The position numbers and the translations under genes were made by a program. The notes beneath the pieces were generated by a model. It saw only the letters and a program-made list of their open reading frames with translations. It had not been told where the DNA came from and made no database searches. 64,000 bases of DNA from ZAX-1 sp046533095 (GTDB taxonomy: Bacteria > Bacillota > Clostridia > Lachnospirales > Lachnospiraceae): contig JAJQRA010000030.1 of assembly GCA_046533095.1 (NCBI GenBank), forward strand, positions 62,001 to 126,000. The letters are read 5' to 3'. How positions within the stretch are numbered: the first letter of the stretch is position 1; each line of letters opens with the position of its first letter. Below, piece by piece: positions 45,201 through 53,655 of the stretch.

Positions 45201-47030
45201 GGCATGTATGGCGAGAAATTGCCGGAACTTGTCGTAAGGCGATTAGAACACGAATTAAATTCAATTATATCAAATGGGTTTGCGGTCATGTATATTATCG
45301 CCCAAAAACTGGTATGGAAATCAAATGAGGACGGCTATCTGGTCGGATCGCGTGGTTCCGTTGGTTCTTCCTTTGCCGCTACGATGGCGGGCATTACAGA
45401 AGTAAACCCACTGCCACCACATTATTACTGCAAAAAATGCCATTTCAGTGACTTTGATTCCGAAGAGGTAGCCGCATACGAAGGAATGTCGGGTTGTGAT
45501 ATGCCGGATAGAAAATGCCCAATTTGCGGAGAAATGTTGAAAAAGGAAGGGTTTGATATTCCGTTTGAAACGTTTCTTGGATTTAAAGGAAATAAAGAGC
45601 CGGATATTGATTTGAATTTTTCGGGCGAATATCAAAGCAAGGCACATAAATATACAGAAGTCATATTTGGAGAGGGGCAGACGTTTCGTGCAGGCACGAT
45701 CGGTACGTTGGCTGATAAGACGGCATTTGGATATGTAAAAAACTATTATGAAGACCATGGTGTCCATAAACGCAACTGCGAGATTTCAAGGATTGTAGAG
45801 GGCTGTGTCGGTGTGCGCAGAACGAGTGGACAGCATCCGGGTGGAATTATCGTCCTGCCCTTCGGGGAAGAAATCTATTCCTTTACCCCGGTACAGCATC
45901 CGGCAAACGATATGACGACTGATATTATCACAACACACTTTGACTACCATTCCATTGACCATAATCTGTTGAAACTAGATATCCTTGGACATGATGATCC
46001 TACGATGATTCGTATGTTGGAGGATTTGACCGGGATTGATGCACAAGAAATTCAACTAGACGACCCTACGGTGATGTCTTTGTTTCAAAGCACGAAAGCG
46101 CTTAAGGTTTCACCGGAAGATATCGGGGGCTGCCCGGTTGGTGCGCTTGGCATACCGGAATTTGGAACGGAATTTGTAATCCAGATGCTTTTAGATACAA
46201 AGCCGAAAACATTTTCGGATTTAATCCGCATTTCCGGGCTATCACATGGAACAGATGTTTGGATTGGAAATGCACAGACACTCATTCAGGAGGGGAAAGC
46301 CACGATTTCAACGGCAATCTGTACACGCGATGATATTATGGCATATCTTATTCGAATGGGCATGGAAAGCGAACTTGCGTTCGATATTATGGAGAGCGTG
46401 CGAAAAGGCAAAGGCTTAAAAGAAGGCTGGGAAAAAGCAATGCTTGCATGTGATGTCCCGAAATGGTATATTGATTCTTGTAAGAAAATAAAATATATGT
46501 TTCCGAAAGCCCATGCGGCCGCATATGTCATGATGGCATGGCGCATCGCCTATTTTAAAATATGGCATCCTTTGGCATATTATGCGGCTTTTTTCAGCAT
46601 ACGCGCCACATCGTTTAACTATGAACTGATGTGCCAAGGGAAAGAAAAGCTGCAACATTTGATGGCTGACTATGAACGGCACAAAGATACGCTTTCCAAA
46701 AAAGAACAGGATACAACAAAAGATATGAAAGTTGTGCAAGAAATGTATGCGAGGGGATTTGAGTTCGTGCCGATCGATATATATAAAGCAAAATCCCGTT
46801 TGTTTCAGATCATGGATGGAAAATTAATGCCCTCCTTAAGTAGCCTTGAGGGGTTGGGGGATAAAGCGGCAGATGCAGTGGTAGAAGCCGCAAAAGAGGG
46901 GAAATTTTTATCAAAAGATGATTTTAGGCAAAGGACAAAGGTGAGCAAGACAGTCATCGATGTAATGGGGGATTTAGGCCTCCTAAAAGATTTGCCGGAA
47001 TCCAATCAGCTGTCCTTATTTGATTTTTAA
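42228..47030 (+). CDS. polC: PolC, Gram-positive replicative DNA polymerase III alpha, with a repeat insertion
   Basis: The main replicase of Firmicutes. In order: N-terminal region (1-190), a long charged linker (190-310), OB-fold (320-420), first PHP part (VELHCHTKMSDMDGV), proofreading exonuclease (VVFDLETTGFSPNHDKIIEIG, from ~580), second PHP part, then palm and fingers including GSRGSVGSSFAATMAG and KEPDIDLNFSGEYQ, with zinc-binding cysteines CKKCHF/CPICGEML. At 1600 residues it exceeds the usual ~1430-1470. Part of the excess is three 14-residue repeats (residues 508-549) where the exonuclease is inserted into PHP. The frame is intact throughout. Confidence 0.98.
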   Translation: MNKLFFEVFPDLNTNSEMKSLLSEVEVLKVVTNSRKDHLRIYLHSTRLIHKTNIFNLEKGIKDQLFKSHKLEIKIIEKYHLSDQYNPQKLMDIYKESILEEFREYSPLAYNVLRCAKMEFPQAHVLQLTLEDSVVAAQKAEEIVRILEKIICERCGLDFVVHVEYEKKKTSKFKENSDIQIANEVHTIIARSSLDKQAEETAYLQDAGEYKEGNKEESRQEDAENSFDRRGGLDPIGKTDGQAKKVEKQPANGNSHQDTFDNRAANYNGNGQNGQSQKKEPLKKDRFTRSGFYNQGGNFKKSDNPDVIFGRDFEEVSVPIEQIAGEMGELVIRGKVLSLETRAIRDEKTIIIFSITDFTDTIMIKIFSKNEMVSDITAKVKKGAFLKVKGVTTIDRFDGELTVGSVTGIKKISDFSSSRSDTSPQKRVELHCHTKMSDMDGVSDVKDIIKRAMDWGHTALAITDHGVVQAFPDANHAVPKDADFKVIYGVEAYLVDDLKAIVENVKMVQGTNLNEQDTTTHVQGTNLNEQDTTTHVQGTNLNEQDTITQVQAMNTDTKNRNIQLQTAQLRPQTLDDTYVVFDLETTGFSPNHDKIIEIGAVKVSEGKITDRFSSFVNPDIPIPFRIEELTGINDGMVLSAPKIEDILPQFLEFCKDAILVAHNASFDMSFIQKNCERQNLPCDYTSLDTVALARVLMPGLGRFKLDTVAKALNVSLKSHHRAVDDADCTAKIFLKFRAMLFERDVQTLEQINQIGSSSKENRKKLPAHHAIILAKNDVGRVNLYRLVSLSHLEYFYRKPRIPKSEYLKYKEGLIIGSACEAGELYQAVLKGSSDKEIARLVDFYDYLEIQPLANNFFMLRGEKALLSSEEELREINRKIVTLGTQFNKPVVAACDVHFIDPEDEIYRRIIMAGKKFKETEEQPPLFLRTTEEMLFEFSYLGSEKAEEVVITNTIKIAEMCEKISPVRSDKCPPAIENSEQELRDICYKKAYGMYGEKLPELVVRRLEHELNSIISNGFAVMYIIAQKLVWKSNEDGYLVGSRGSVGSSFAATMAGITEVNPLPPHYYCKKCHFSDFDSEEVAAYEGMSGCDMPDRKCPICGEMLKKEGFDIPFETFLGFKGNKEPDIDLNFSGEYQSKAHKYTEVIFGEGQTFRAGTIGTLADKTAFGYVKNYYEDHGVHKRNCEISRIVEGCVGVRRTSGQHPGGIIVLPFGEEIYSFTPVQHPANDMTTDIITTHFDYHSIDHNLLKLDILGHDDPTMIRMLEDLTGIDAQEIQLDDPTVMSLFQSTKALKVSPEDIGGCPVGALGIPEFGTEFVIQMLLDTKPKTFSDLIRISGLSHGTDVWIGNAQTLIQEGKATISTAICTRDDIMAYLIRMGMESELAFDIMESVRKGKGLKEGWEKAMLACDVPKWYIDSCKKIKYMFPKAHAAAYVMMAWRIAYFKIWHPLAYYAAFFSIRATSFNYELMCQGKEKLQHLMADYERHKDTLSKKEQDTTKDMKVVQEMYARGFEFVPIDIYKAKSRLFQIMDGKLMPSLSSLEGLGDKAADAVVEAAKEGKFLSKDDFRQRTKVSKTVIDVMGDLGLLKDLPESNQLSLFDF
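43749..43874. repeat. Three-copy 42-bp in-frame tandem repeat inside polC
   Basis: Units at 43749-43790, 43791-43832 and 43833-43874 are nearly identical and encode VQGTNLNEQDTTTH. A fourth, diverged unit follows (VQAMNTDTKNR). The tract lies exactly at the PHP-to-exonuclease junction, a natural loop. Confidence 0.95.
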
Positions 47031-47095
47031 GATGATAGGAACAAAAGAGTCATGCGAGCAGGATCCGTTGTTTTAAAGTTGGAAGGAGATTGCAA

Positions 47096-49507
47096 TTGGG
47101 GGCATATAAAGGAAAAGTTACGATATTTAGGCAGTTAATGATTTTTTGCTTAACGCCGGTGCTGTTAGTGTTTATCTTGCTGCTAATACTAATATCAAGG
47201 TTTGTATACAAAGAAGCCGTTGTTTCTGCGAACAATACTGCTATTTTGTTTTCGGAATATACGTCAAATACCGTAGAAAAGACGCTCTTAGACATCCTGG
47301 ATTCGCTCAATCAAACAGTGGTTAACTTACAGGCAATTGATAGAAAGGCACCGGACGCAGAACAAAAAGCCGATCAGATTTTACAACTATTTTTTGAATC
47401 GAACACGGACATCTACTGCACTTGGTTTGCATTTGAACGTGGTACATTTCAGGAAGGCAGGTATACGAAAGACTATATACGAACGCCACAAGGCAGGGGC
47501 GAAATTTTTGATTTAACGGATGAACTTCTAGATGATGAAAAACAGTCAACATGGTACAATGCCGCCTTAAAATCAGGGGAGGTTTTCTTTGATGATGGGT
47601 TCTATGATTATGGGAATGGGCCAATTGCAACTTCTACCATCAGCTATCCGATAAAAGACGGAAGTACGGTGATCGGCGTTCTTGGAATCGATACCTTATA
47701 TAATCAGTTTTATCAATTTTTGGATGAATTTCAAATAGAAAATGAACGAGAAGTAATGTTAGTTTCCGTAGAGGGAAGAGTACTCTATTCCAAACAGCAG
47801 CGATGCGATGGAGCGTACATCTATAATATGGGAATTGGGGATAAGGATGATATTTTACGGAGTTTTACAGAGAATGAAACACTGCTTTTTGAGGATGAGT
47901 CCCCCTATTTCGGGGGAAATTCCTTGCATTATTTCTGCCCGATCAGTTTTGAACGTTCCAGACAGCCGATGTTCCTTTATGTGGATTTGCCGACTGATAT
48001 CTTGTATGAAAAGGCGCAGACGATAGAAATCATCATTGTCATTGCGGGGATATTGACGATTTTTCTACTAGCAGCCATTATATTTTTCCAGGCAAAAAAA
48101 ATTCGCAATGCACTATCTTTTCTTGCGGGTCAAGCAGATCAAATTGCTAATGGAAACCTTGATATTGAGATAAAAAACCATGCGAACGGGCGACAGGCTA
48201 CGGTATTAGAAGTGGTTCAACTGCACCGTTCCCTAAAAAAAATGGTAGAGCAGTTTCGGATTTATATAAAAGAAAAAGAGAATTTCAACAATACGTTGGA
48301 GCAAAAGATTGAACAGAGAACCTTTCAATTAGAAGCAATGACGAGGGAGGCAGAGAAGGCAAAACAGCAAGCAGAATATGCGACGGAAGTAAAAACACAG
48401 TTTCTTGCTAGTATGTCCCATGAAATCAGGACACCGATGAATGCTATTTTGGGTATTTCAGAATTGATGCTGGAAGAAAATTTAAATGGCAAACAGGGAC
48501 AATATGTTAATGACATCAAAACGTCGTCAAAAGTGCTTGTAAATATTGTAAATGACATTTTGGATATCACGAAATTGGAGGCTGGAAAATTATCGTTACA
48601 GGAAGCCCATTATGATTTTAAGGAACTGATTGGAAATATTTCTTCCATGATGGAAATTTTGGTAAAGGATAAAGGGATTTCATACTGTTTAAGCACAAAT
48701 GAGGAATTGCCTGCCTATTTATTTGGCGATGATTTAAGGTTGCGGCAAATCTTGACCAATATCTTAGGCAATGCGATTAAATTTACAAAGGAAGGATATG
48801 TAGAGCTTAAAATTGATGTGAAGGAAGACATCATACAATTTGTTGTTACAGATACCGGAATAGGAATTAAAGACGAGAATTTAAAAACCATGTTCGATCC
48901 ATTTATACAGCTGGATACCTATAAAAACAGGAATATCCAGGGGACGGGGCTTGGATTGTCCATTTGTAAAAAACTGGTCGATATGATGAAGGGCACGATT
49001 GCTGTTTCGAGTGAATATGGAAAAGGAAGTGTCTTTACCGTTGTAATACCAAAAGTACCAGGTGACGCAAACAGGTTGGAATTAGCGGATAAAGTGGCAG
49101 ATCAGGTATATGCGCCAAATGCAGTTGCCCTTGTGGTAGACGATAATAAAATTAATGTAGAAGTGGCGGCCGGCCTGCTTGGCTTGTTTGGGATAGAGGC
49201 AGATAAGGCTTTATCTGGATATGCAGCCATCGCGGCAGTGCAGGGAAGAAAATATGACTTGATATTTATGGATCATATGATGACCGAAATGGATGGGCTT
49301 GAAACAACACAGTGCATTCGTGCCCTTGGGGGAGAATGTGAAACAATCCCAATCATAGCATTGACGGCAAATGCAGTCGTTGGTGCCAAAGAGATGTTTT
49401 TAGAAGCAGGGATGAATGATTTCTTATCGAAGCCTGTGGAAAAAGAAAGCCTAAATAATATCCTGCATCGGTGGTTGCCGAAAGACAAGCAAATAAAAGA
49501 GGGCTGA
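47096..49507 (+). CDS. Hybrid sensor histidine kinase
   Basis: Membrane sensor of about 803 residues. TM1 (LMIFCLTPVLLVFILLLILI) and TM2 (IEIIIVIAGILTIFLLAAIIFF) flank an extracellular dCache-like sensor domain. HAMP-like and coiled-coil segments then lead to HisKA with phospho-acceptor H442 (MSHEIRTPMN), HATPase (DTGIGI, GTGLGLSI), and a receiver domain with acceptor D726 (FMDHMM). A TTG at 47096 is the best start: GGAAGGAG lies about 8 bp upstream, while the TTG at 47090 is too close. No separate response regulator or Hpt gene is adjacent, so the output is unknown. It follows polC, where rimP-nusA would be usual. Confidence 0.9.
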   Translation: MGAYKGKVTIFRQLMIFCLTPVLLVFILLLILISRFVYKEAVVSANNTAILFSEYTSNTVEKTLLDILDSLNQTVVNLQAIDRKAPDAEQKADQILQLFFESNTDIYCTWFAFERGTFQEGRYTKDYIRTPQGRGEIFDLTDELLDDEKQSTWYNAALKSGEVFFDDGFYDYGNGPIATSTISYPIKDGSTVIGVLGIDTLYNQFYQFLDEFQIENEREVMLVSVEGRVLYSKQQRCDGAYIYNMGIGDKDDILRSFTENETLLFEDESPYFGGNSLHYFCPISFERSRQPMFLYVDLPTDILYEKAQTIEIIIVIAGILTIFLLAAIIFFQAKKIRNALSFLAGQADQIANGNLDIEIKNHANGRQATVLEVVQLHRSLKKMVEQFRIYIKEKENFNNTLEQKIEQRTFQLEAMTREAEKAKQQAEYATEVKTQFLASMSHEIRTPMNAILGISELMLEENLNGKQGQYVNDIKTSSKVLVNIVNDILDITKLEAGKLSLQEAHYDFKELIGNISSMMEILVKDKGISYCLSTNEELPAYLFGDDLRLRQILTNILGNAIKFTKEGYVELKIDVKEDIIQFVVTDTGIGIKDENLKTMFDPFIQLDTYKNRNIQGTGLGLSICKKLVDMMKGTIAVSSEYGKGSVFTVVIPKVPGDANRLELADKVADQVYAPNAVALVVDDNKINVEVAAGLLGLFGIEADKALSGYAAIAAVQGRKYDLIFMDHMMTEMDGLETTQCIRALGGECETIPIIALTANAVVGAKEMFLEAGMNDFLSKPVEKESLNNILHRWLPKDKQIKEG

Positions 49508-49513
49508 TTGGAT

Positions 49514-49653
49514 GTAGCCTGTTGCAATTACCAGTCAGCTCCCTTTCCATCCTGCTGTCCTTTCGATTGACAGGCGAACAGTTAGCCTGTCGCAGGATTA
49601 TTAGCCCTAAGCGCTAGCTTTCCATCCGGTTGTCCTTTCGATATGACAGGCGA
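49514..49653. repeat. Diverged ~70-bp direct duplication after the hybrid kinase gene
   Basis: Segments 49514-49579 and 49582-49653 share TAGCCTGT-GCA, CTTTCCATCC-G-TGTCC and TTTCGAT with GACAGGCGA. They fill the space between two convergent genes. I see no clear T-run terminator. Confidence 0.8.
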
Positions 49654-49657
49654 CCTC

Positions 49658-50701
49658 TCAGTTCTTGGAGGAAACTTGAAATGCCCTTACATCGATAGCC
49701 CCATTCGCAGGTGTTTGGTAAAATATATCTTTATCTGCAAAAGAACGGAAATATACATAATTTGAAGTAACGTTGATATCGCAGTAAATGCCGAACGAAA
49801 TCACTTCTTCAACACCGTTTTGATCTAGCGACCTGCGGCACAAAGAGGAATCTGCTCCATTGCTGTTTAGATAATACACATAATTGGGAGTTAGATTATA
49901 GCCATCAATTTGACCTTCTGTCAGCATTGTTTTCTCGCCGGTTGCTTTGTCAATCCGGGCAAGACGGTAGTTATTGGCACAATCCATAAAATAAATATAG
50001 TTTTGGGTATCAATGGGGTGCATGCTGTCTTCTTCGACGAGCAGGCTGGGACGGTCTATAGAGGAATTCCAAAGCCAGATATTGCGTTCCGTCTTGATTC
50101 CACTATAGCAAAGGTTGCCATTCGTGGATGCAGAAAGAAGGAGGGGGGATTCGTCTAATTTTTCCTTTTCCGTACCATCAATTTTGACTTTATATAAAGT
50201 AGAGAGGCCTGTTTCATCGTAATGGGTATAATAAATATAGTTTCCCACTAAAGTAGCGGCAAGGCAAGGGTCGGTATCCAATATCGTTATTTGTTTCCCT
50301 TTATGGGTTGTGCGGCATAGGCTGTTGATATCTGATTGTATATAAGGAAATCCGCCCATGGTAGTGTTGCTGCTGCTGCGAATGTAGTAGACATAGTTGC
50401 TATCCGCATTCAAAGAAGAAACACGTTCGTTGCTGATCTTGGTTGCTTCTGTCCCTTGGGGCGTCATGGAATATAAGGTATAGCCATCAAAAGGATTGCT
50501 GAAATAAACAGTACCGTCAACTTCACAAAATAGGCCGTTGTTGTAGTAGTTCCCCGCACTATTTCCATATACATACCCATCGTTGAAGCGCATACGACCT
50601 TGGTATTTGCTATACAGGCCAATACCTACGACCAGCAATATCAGCAATACAAATATAAGCAAAGTAATAACGAGTGGTGCTTTTGATTTTGTGGTTTTCA
50701 T
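49658..50701 (-). CDS. Membrane-anchored DUF5050-type beta-propeller-like protein
   Basis: A 347-residue protein with an N-terminal signal anchor (VITLLIFVLLILLVVGIGLYS) and a long extracellular region made of repeated strands with recurring Tyr-Tyr pairs (NYVYYIRSS, NYIYYTHYD, NYVYYLNSN), as in DUF5050 proteins predicted to form beta-propellers. ATG 50701 follows GGGGGAT; an upstream in-frame ATG would lack a ribosome binding site. The function is unknown; surface display or sensing is plausible. It stands alone on the minus strand. Confidence 0.72.
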   Translation of the reverse strand: MKTTKSKAPLVITLLIFVLLILLVVGIGLYSKYQGRMRFNDGYVYGNSAGNYYNNGLFCEVDGTVYFSNPFDGYTLYSMTPQGTEATKISNERVSSLNADSNYVYYIRSSSNTTMGGFPYIQSDINSLCRTTHKGKQITILDTDPCLAATLVGNYIYYTHYDETGLSTLYKVKIDGTEKEKLDESPLLLSASTNGNLCYSGIKTERNIWLWNSSIDRPSLLVEEDSMHPIDTQNYIYFMDCANNYRLARIDKATGEKTMLTEGQIDGYNLTPNYVYYLNSNGADSSLCRRSLDQNGVEEVISFGIYCDINVTSNYVYFRSFADKDIFYQTPANGAIDVRAFQVSSKN

Positions 50702-50757
50702 ACAAATCCCCCATTTCTTTTTTGTAAAAAACATGTGCATTATCATGTAACTCTTCA

Positions 50758-50850
50758 GGCTTCCGCTTATGCGAGGGAAATACGACTCAAGTCTGCCCCT
50801 TGCTATTCCTTTGCTCCGGGCTTCGCTTATGCGAGGGAAATACGACTGAA
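50758..50850. repeat. 33-bp direct repeat upstream of the DUF5050-type gene
   Basis: Copies at 50758-50790 and 50818-50850 share CGCTTATGCGAGGGAAATAC; the period is 60 bp. They lie between the divergent DUF5050-type gene and pheA, so they could affect either promoter. Confidence 0.92.
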
Positions 50851-50960
50851 TATTTACTTCATAACTATTATATCGCTAATTATAAAAACTTGCAAGGTTT
50901 TAGTATTGATATCTAAGTTGGAATGGTATATTATAATAATAAATATCTGAGGTAGCGTCT

Positions 50961-52091
50961 ATGAAAAATTTATTCGAAATACGAGATGAAATAGATAGGA
51001 TTGACAAACAAATTGTACAGCTCTATGAACAGCGCATGGTGCTTGTCGGTGAAGTGGCGGAGTATAAAATTACGACAGGCAAACAGGTACTTGACAAGAC
51101 GCGCGAACAAGAAAAGCTTGCCTATCTAACAAGCCTTGCCACAAGTGATTTTACAAAAATGGGTGTGCATGAGCTGTTTGAACAGATTATAGCAATGAGC
51201 CGGAAAAAGCAGTATCAGCTTTTGCGGGAGCATGGGAAAGTGGCGTCTACAGGTTTTGAAATGATAGAACAGTTGGACTATAAACATGCAAAGATTGTGT
51301 ACCAAGGTGTTGAGGGCGCATACAGTCAATTAGCAATGAAAACATACTTTGGGGAAGAGATAGACGGCTACCATGTGGATACATGGAACGATGCAATGGA
51401 GGCGATTTTAAATGGCGATGCAGATTTTGCAGTATTGCCGATTGAAAATTCATCTGCCGGAATTGTAAGTGAAAATTTTGACCTCCTTGTGGCGTATCAA
51501 AATTATATTGTAGGCGAGCAGACGATTAAAATTTCCCATGCTTTGCTTGGGCTGCCGGGCAGTGGCTTAGAGGACATAACCTGTGTATATTCCCATCCGC
51601 AGGCATTGATGCAGTGTGTGGATTTTCTGGATGAACACAAGCACTGGGAGCGTGTTGGAACGCAAAATACAGCTGGGGCGGCAAAGAAAATTTTAGAGGA
51701 TGGATTAAAACATCAGGCAGCAATCGCAAGCCGTTTAACAGCGGAAATTTATGGATTGGAATTATTAAAAGAGAACATAAACTACAGTAATGAAAACAGT
51801 ACGCGGTTCATCATTGTTTCAAATAAAAAAATCTGCCGAAAGCAGGCGCGTAAAATCAGCATATGCTTTGAACTTCCCCATGAGAGTGGCACCTTGTACC
51901 AGATGCTGTCGCACTTTATCTATAACAATTTGAATATGAATAAAATAGAATCAAGGCCGATTAAAGACAAGAGCTTTGCGTATCGATTTTTCATTGATTT
52001 TGAAGGGAATTTAGCAGAAAGTGCAGTACAAAATGCGCTACAAGGTTTAAAGGAAGAATCTTTGAATTTAAAGATATTGGGCAATTATTAG
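50961..52091 (+). CDS. pheA: Bifunctional chorismate mutase / prephenate dehydratase
   Basis: P-protein of phenylalanine synthesis. An N-terminal AroQ chorismate mutase (LFEIRDEIDRIDKQIVQLYEQRM, residues ~1-85) is followed by the prephenate dehydratase domain (YQGVEGAYSQLAM, with the NSTRFIIVS motif near residue 285) and a C-terminal ACT domain with the ESRP regulatory motif, where phenylalanine would bind. The 376-residue length is normal. The ribosome binding site is GAGGT. It may be co-transcribed with the DUF815 gene 33 bp downstream. Confidence 0.96.
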   Translation: MKNLFEIRDEIDRIDKQIVQLYEQRMVLVGEVAEYKITTGKQVLDKTREQEKLAYLTSLATSDFTKMGVHELFEQIIAMSRKKQYQLLREHGKVASTGFEMIEQLDYKHAKIVYQGVEGAYSQLAMKTYFGEEIDGYHVDTWNDAMEAILNGDADFAVLPIENSSAGIVSENFDLLVAYQNYIVGEQTIKISHALLGLPGSGLEDITCVYSHPQALMQCVDFLDEHKHWERVGTQNTAGAAKKILEDGLKHQAAIASRLTAEIYGLELLKENINYSNENSTRFIIVSNKKICRKQARKISICFELPHESGTLYQMLSHFIYNNLNMNKIESRPIKDKSFAYRFFIDFEGNLAESAVQNALQGLKEESLNLKILGNY

Positions 52092-52124
52092 AAGAACAAA
52101 AGGTGGCTTTGAAAGGAAATTTAA

Positions 52125-53471
52125 ATGAAGTTTACAGGAGACGAATTAATTGTATATAGAGACTTGACGGATGGTGAAATTTTTAAGGGTTTCACATGGA
52201 TTATGGAACATTATGAGCATGGTTTTTCCGAAGCCAGCTTTTCGGACAAGGATTTTTTGGAAAGGAATTTTCATAAGAAAGAAGATATTCGTGCATTATG
52301 TTATGAATGTATGCATAAGTTAATAGAGTTATCGGCAAGCCACGGCTTTTGTGGCAATTTATGGCACAATTATCTGACCTTTTTGCTGGTACATAATGAA
52401 AATGCCTATAGTACGGCATGTGAAATCAAAGGGAAGGTAGAGGGCAGTATTAATAAGGCGGCAGAACATGACTTTGCCATTTTTAAAAATCTCTATGAAT
52501 TTGATTTCCATAAGTTGGGACAGGCACTAGACATTCCTGTTTTGGAACTCCTAGAGGATTATAAGCGCATAGAGGGCAACAGCCGGATTTTTAATCAGAG
52601 AATTAGGGACAGCATATGTTCTTTAAGCGTAAGGCTTCAGGGTACAAGTACCATATCGGAATTTAAGGAAGAAATTACTGCATTTTATCGGGATTTTGGT
52701 GTCGGGAAATTGGGGCTGCATAAGGCTTTTCGGATAGATCATGAAACGCATGGCGTTCAAATCGTACCTATAACGAATATCGCTCACGTGCAGCTTACGG
52801 ATTTGGTTGGATATCAGTTGGCAAAGGAAAAGCTAATCGATAATACGGAGGCTTTTCTGCGGGGAAAAGAGGCAAACAACTGTTTACTGTTTGGAGATGC
52901 AGGAACTGGAAAATCCAGTAGTATCAAGGCGATTATAAACCAATATTATGACAGGGGCCTTCGTATGATTGAAATTTACAAACATCAGTTCGAAGACTTG
53001 AATGCGCTCATCACTCAGATTAAACACCGTAATTATAAATTTATTATTTTCATGGACGATCTATCGTTTGAAGAATTTGAAATAGAATACAAATATCTAA
53101 AAGCCGTGATAGAAGGAGGCCTTGAACGAAAGCCGGACAATGTATTAATCTATGCGACATCGAATCGGCGGCATCTTGTACGGGAGCAGTTTGCCGATAA
53201 AGTAGGGCGAAGGGATGATCTGCATGCCTCCGATACGGTACAGGAAAAACTGTCCTTGGCGGCGCGCTTTGGCGTTACGATATTTTTCTGTGCACCGGAT
53301 AAAAAAGAATTCCAAGAGATTGTGAAAACTTTGGCAAAGAAAAATAACATAGCGATGGAAGAGGAAATACTTTTGCAAGAGGCAAATAAGTGGGAATTAA
53401 GCCATGGAGGCCTTTCCGGGAGAACTGCACAGCAGTTCATTACGTATCTTATCGGAAAGAGCGATCGATAA
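52125..53471 (+). CDS. DUF815-family AAA+ ATPase
   Basis: A 448-residue cytosolic P-loop ATPase. Walker A is GDAGTGKSSS (residues ~257-266) and Walker B FIIFMDDLSFEEFE, with sensor-like IYATSNRRHL further on; this layout defines DUF815. The N-terminal ~190 residues are helical and unassigned. The role of DUF815 proteins is not established. The gene's last bases form the first half of a REP-like element, and sequence around the stop is duplicated downstream. Confidence 0.85.
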   Translation: MKFTGDELIVYRDLTDGEIFKGFTWIMEHYEHGFSEASFSDKDFLERNFHKKEDIRALCYECMHKLIELSASHGFCGNLWHNYLTFLLVHNENAYSTACEIKGKVEGSINKAAEHDFAIFKNLYEFDFHKLGQALDIPVLELLEDYKRIEGNSRIFNQRIRDSICSLSVRLQGTSTISEFKEEITAFYRDFGVGKLGLHKAFRIDHETHGVQIVPITNIAHVQLTDLVGYQLAKEKLIDNTEAFLRGKEANNCLLFGDAGTGKSSSIKAIINQYYDRGLRMIEIYKHQFEDLNALITQIKHRNYKFIIFMDDLSFEEFEIEYKYLKAVIEGGLERKPDNVLIYATSNRRHLVREQFADKVGRRDDLHASDTVQEKLSLAARFGVTIFFCAPDKKEFQEIVKTLAKKNNIAMEEEILLQEANKWELSHGGLSGRTAQQFITYLIGKSDR

Positions 53472-53499
53472 GATACGTACCCTCCGGGAGAATGTGCAC
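53448..53499. repeat. REP-like palindromic element, copy 3 (overlaps the DUF815 gene 3' end)
   Basis: CTTATCGG...CGATAAG followed by CCCTCCGGGAG and GTGCAC. The first palindrome includes the last codons and TAA of the DUF815 gene, so the element supplies the protein's C-terminal residues (GKSDR). Confidence 0.85.
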
Positions 53500-53572
53500 G
53501 TACGCAAGGGGAAATATGTCGCGGGAGCGACTGCGTACGGCACAAAGATGTTGGCAGGCAAAATCTTGAATG

Positions 53573-53623
53573 TAATCGGAAAGAGCGATCGATAAGATAC
53601 GTACCCTCCGGGAGGATGTGCAC
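53573..53623. repeat. REP-like palindromic element, copy 4
   Basis: Nearly identical to the copy 125 bp upstream, with the CCCTCCGGGAGG palindrome complete. An open segment between them encodes a second GKSDR-stop. It ends 32 bp before the Ppx/GppA start. Confidence 0.85.
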
Positions 53624-53655
53624 GTACGCAAGGGGATAGATGGGAGTTTGATATT

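Noticed and set aside
53404..53595. 63-residue open frame spanning the DUF815 stop
   Set aside because: It is produced by the two REP-like copies read in another frame, and overlaps the DUF815 coding region.
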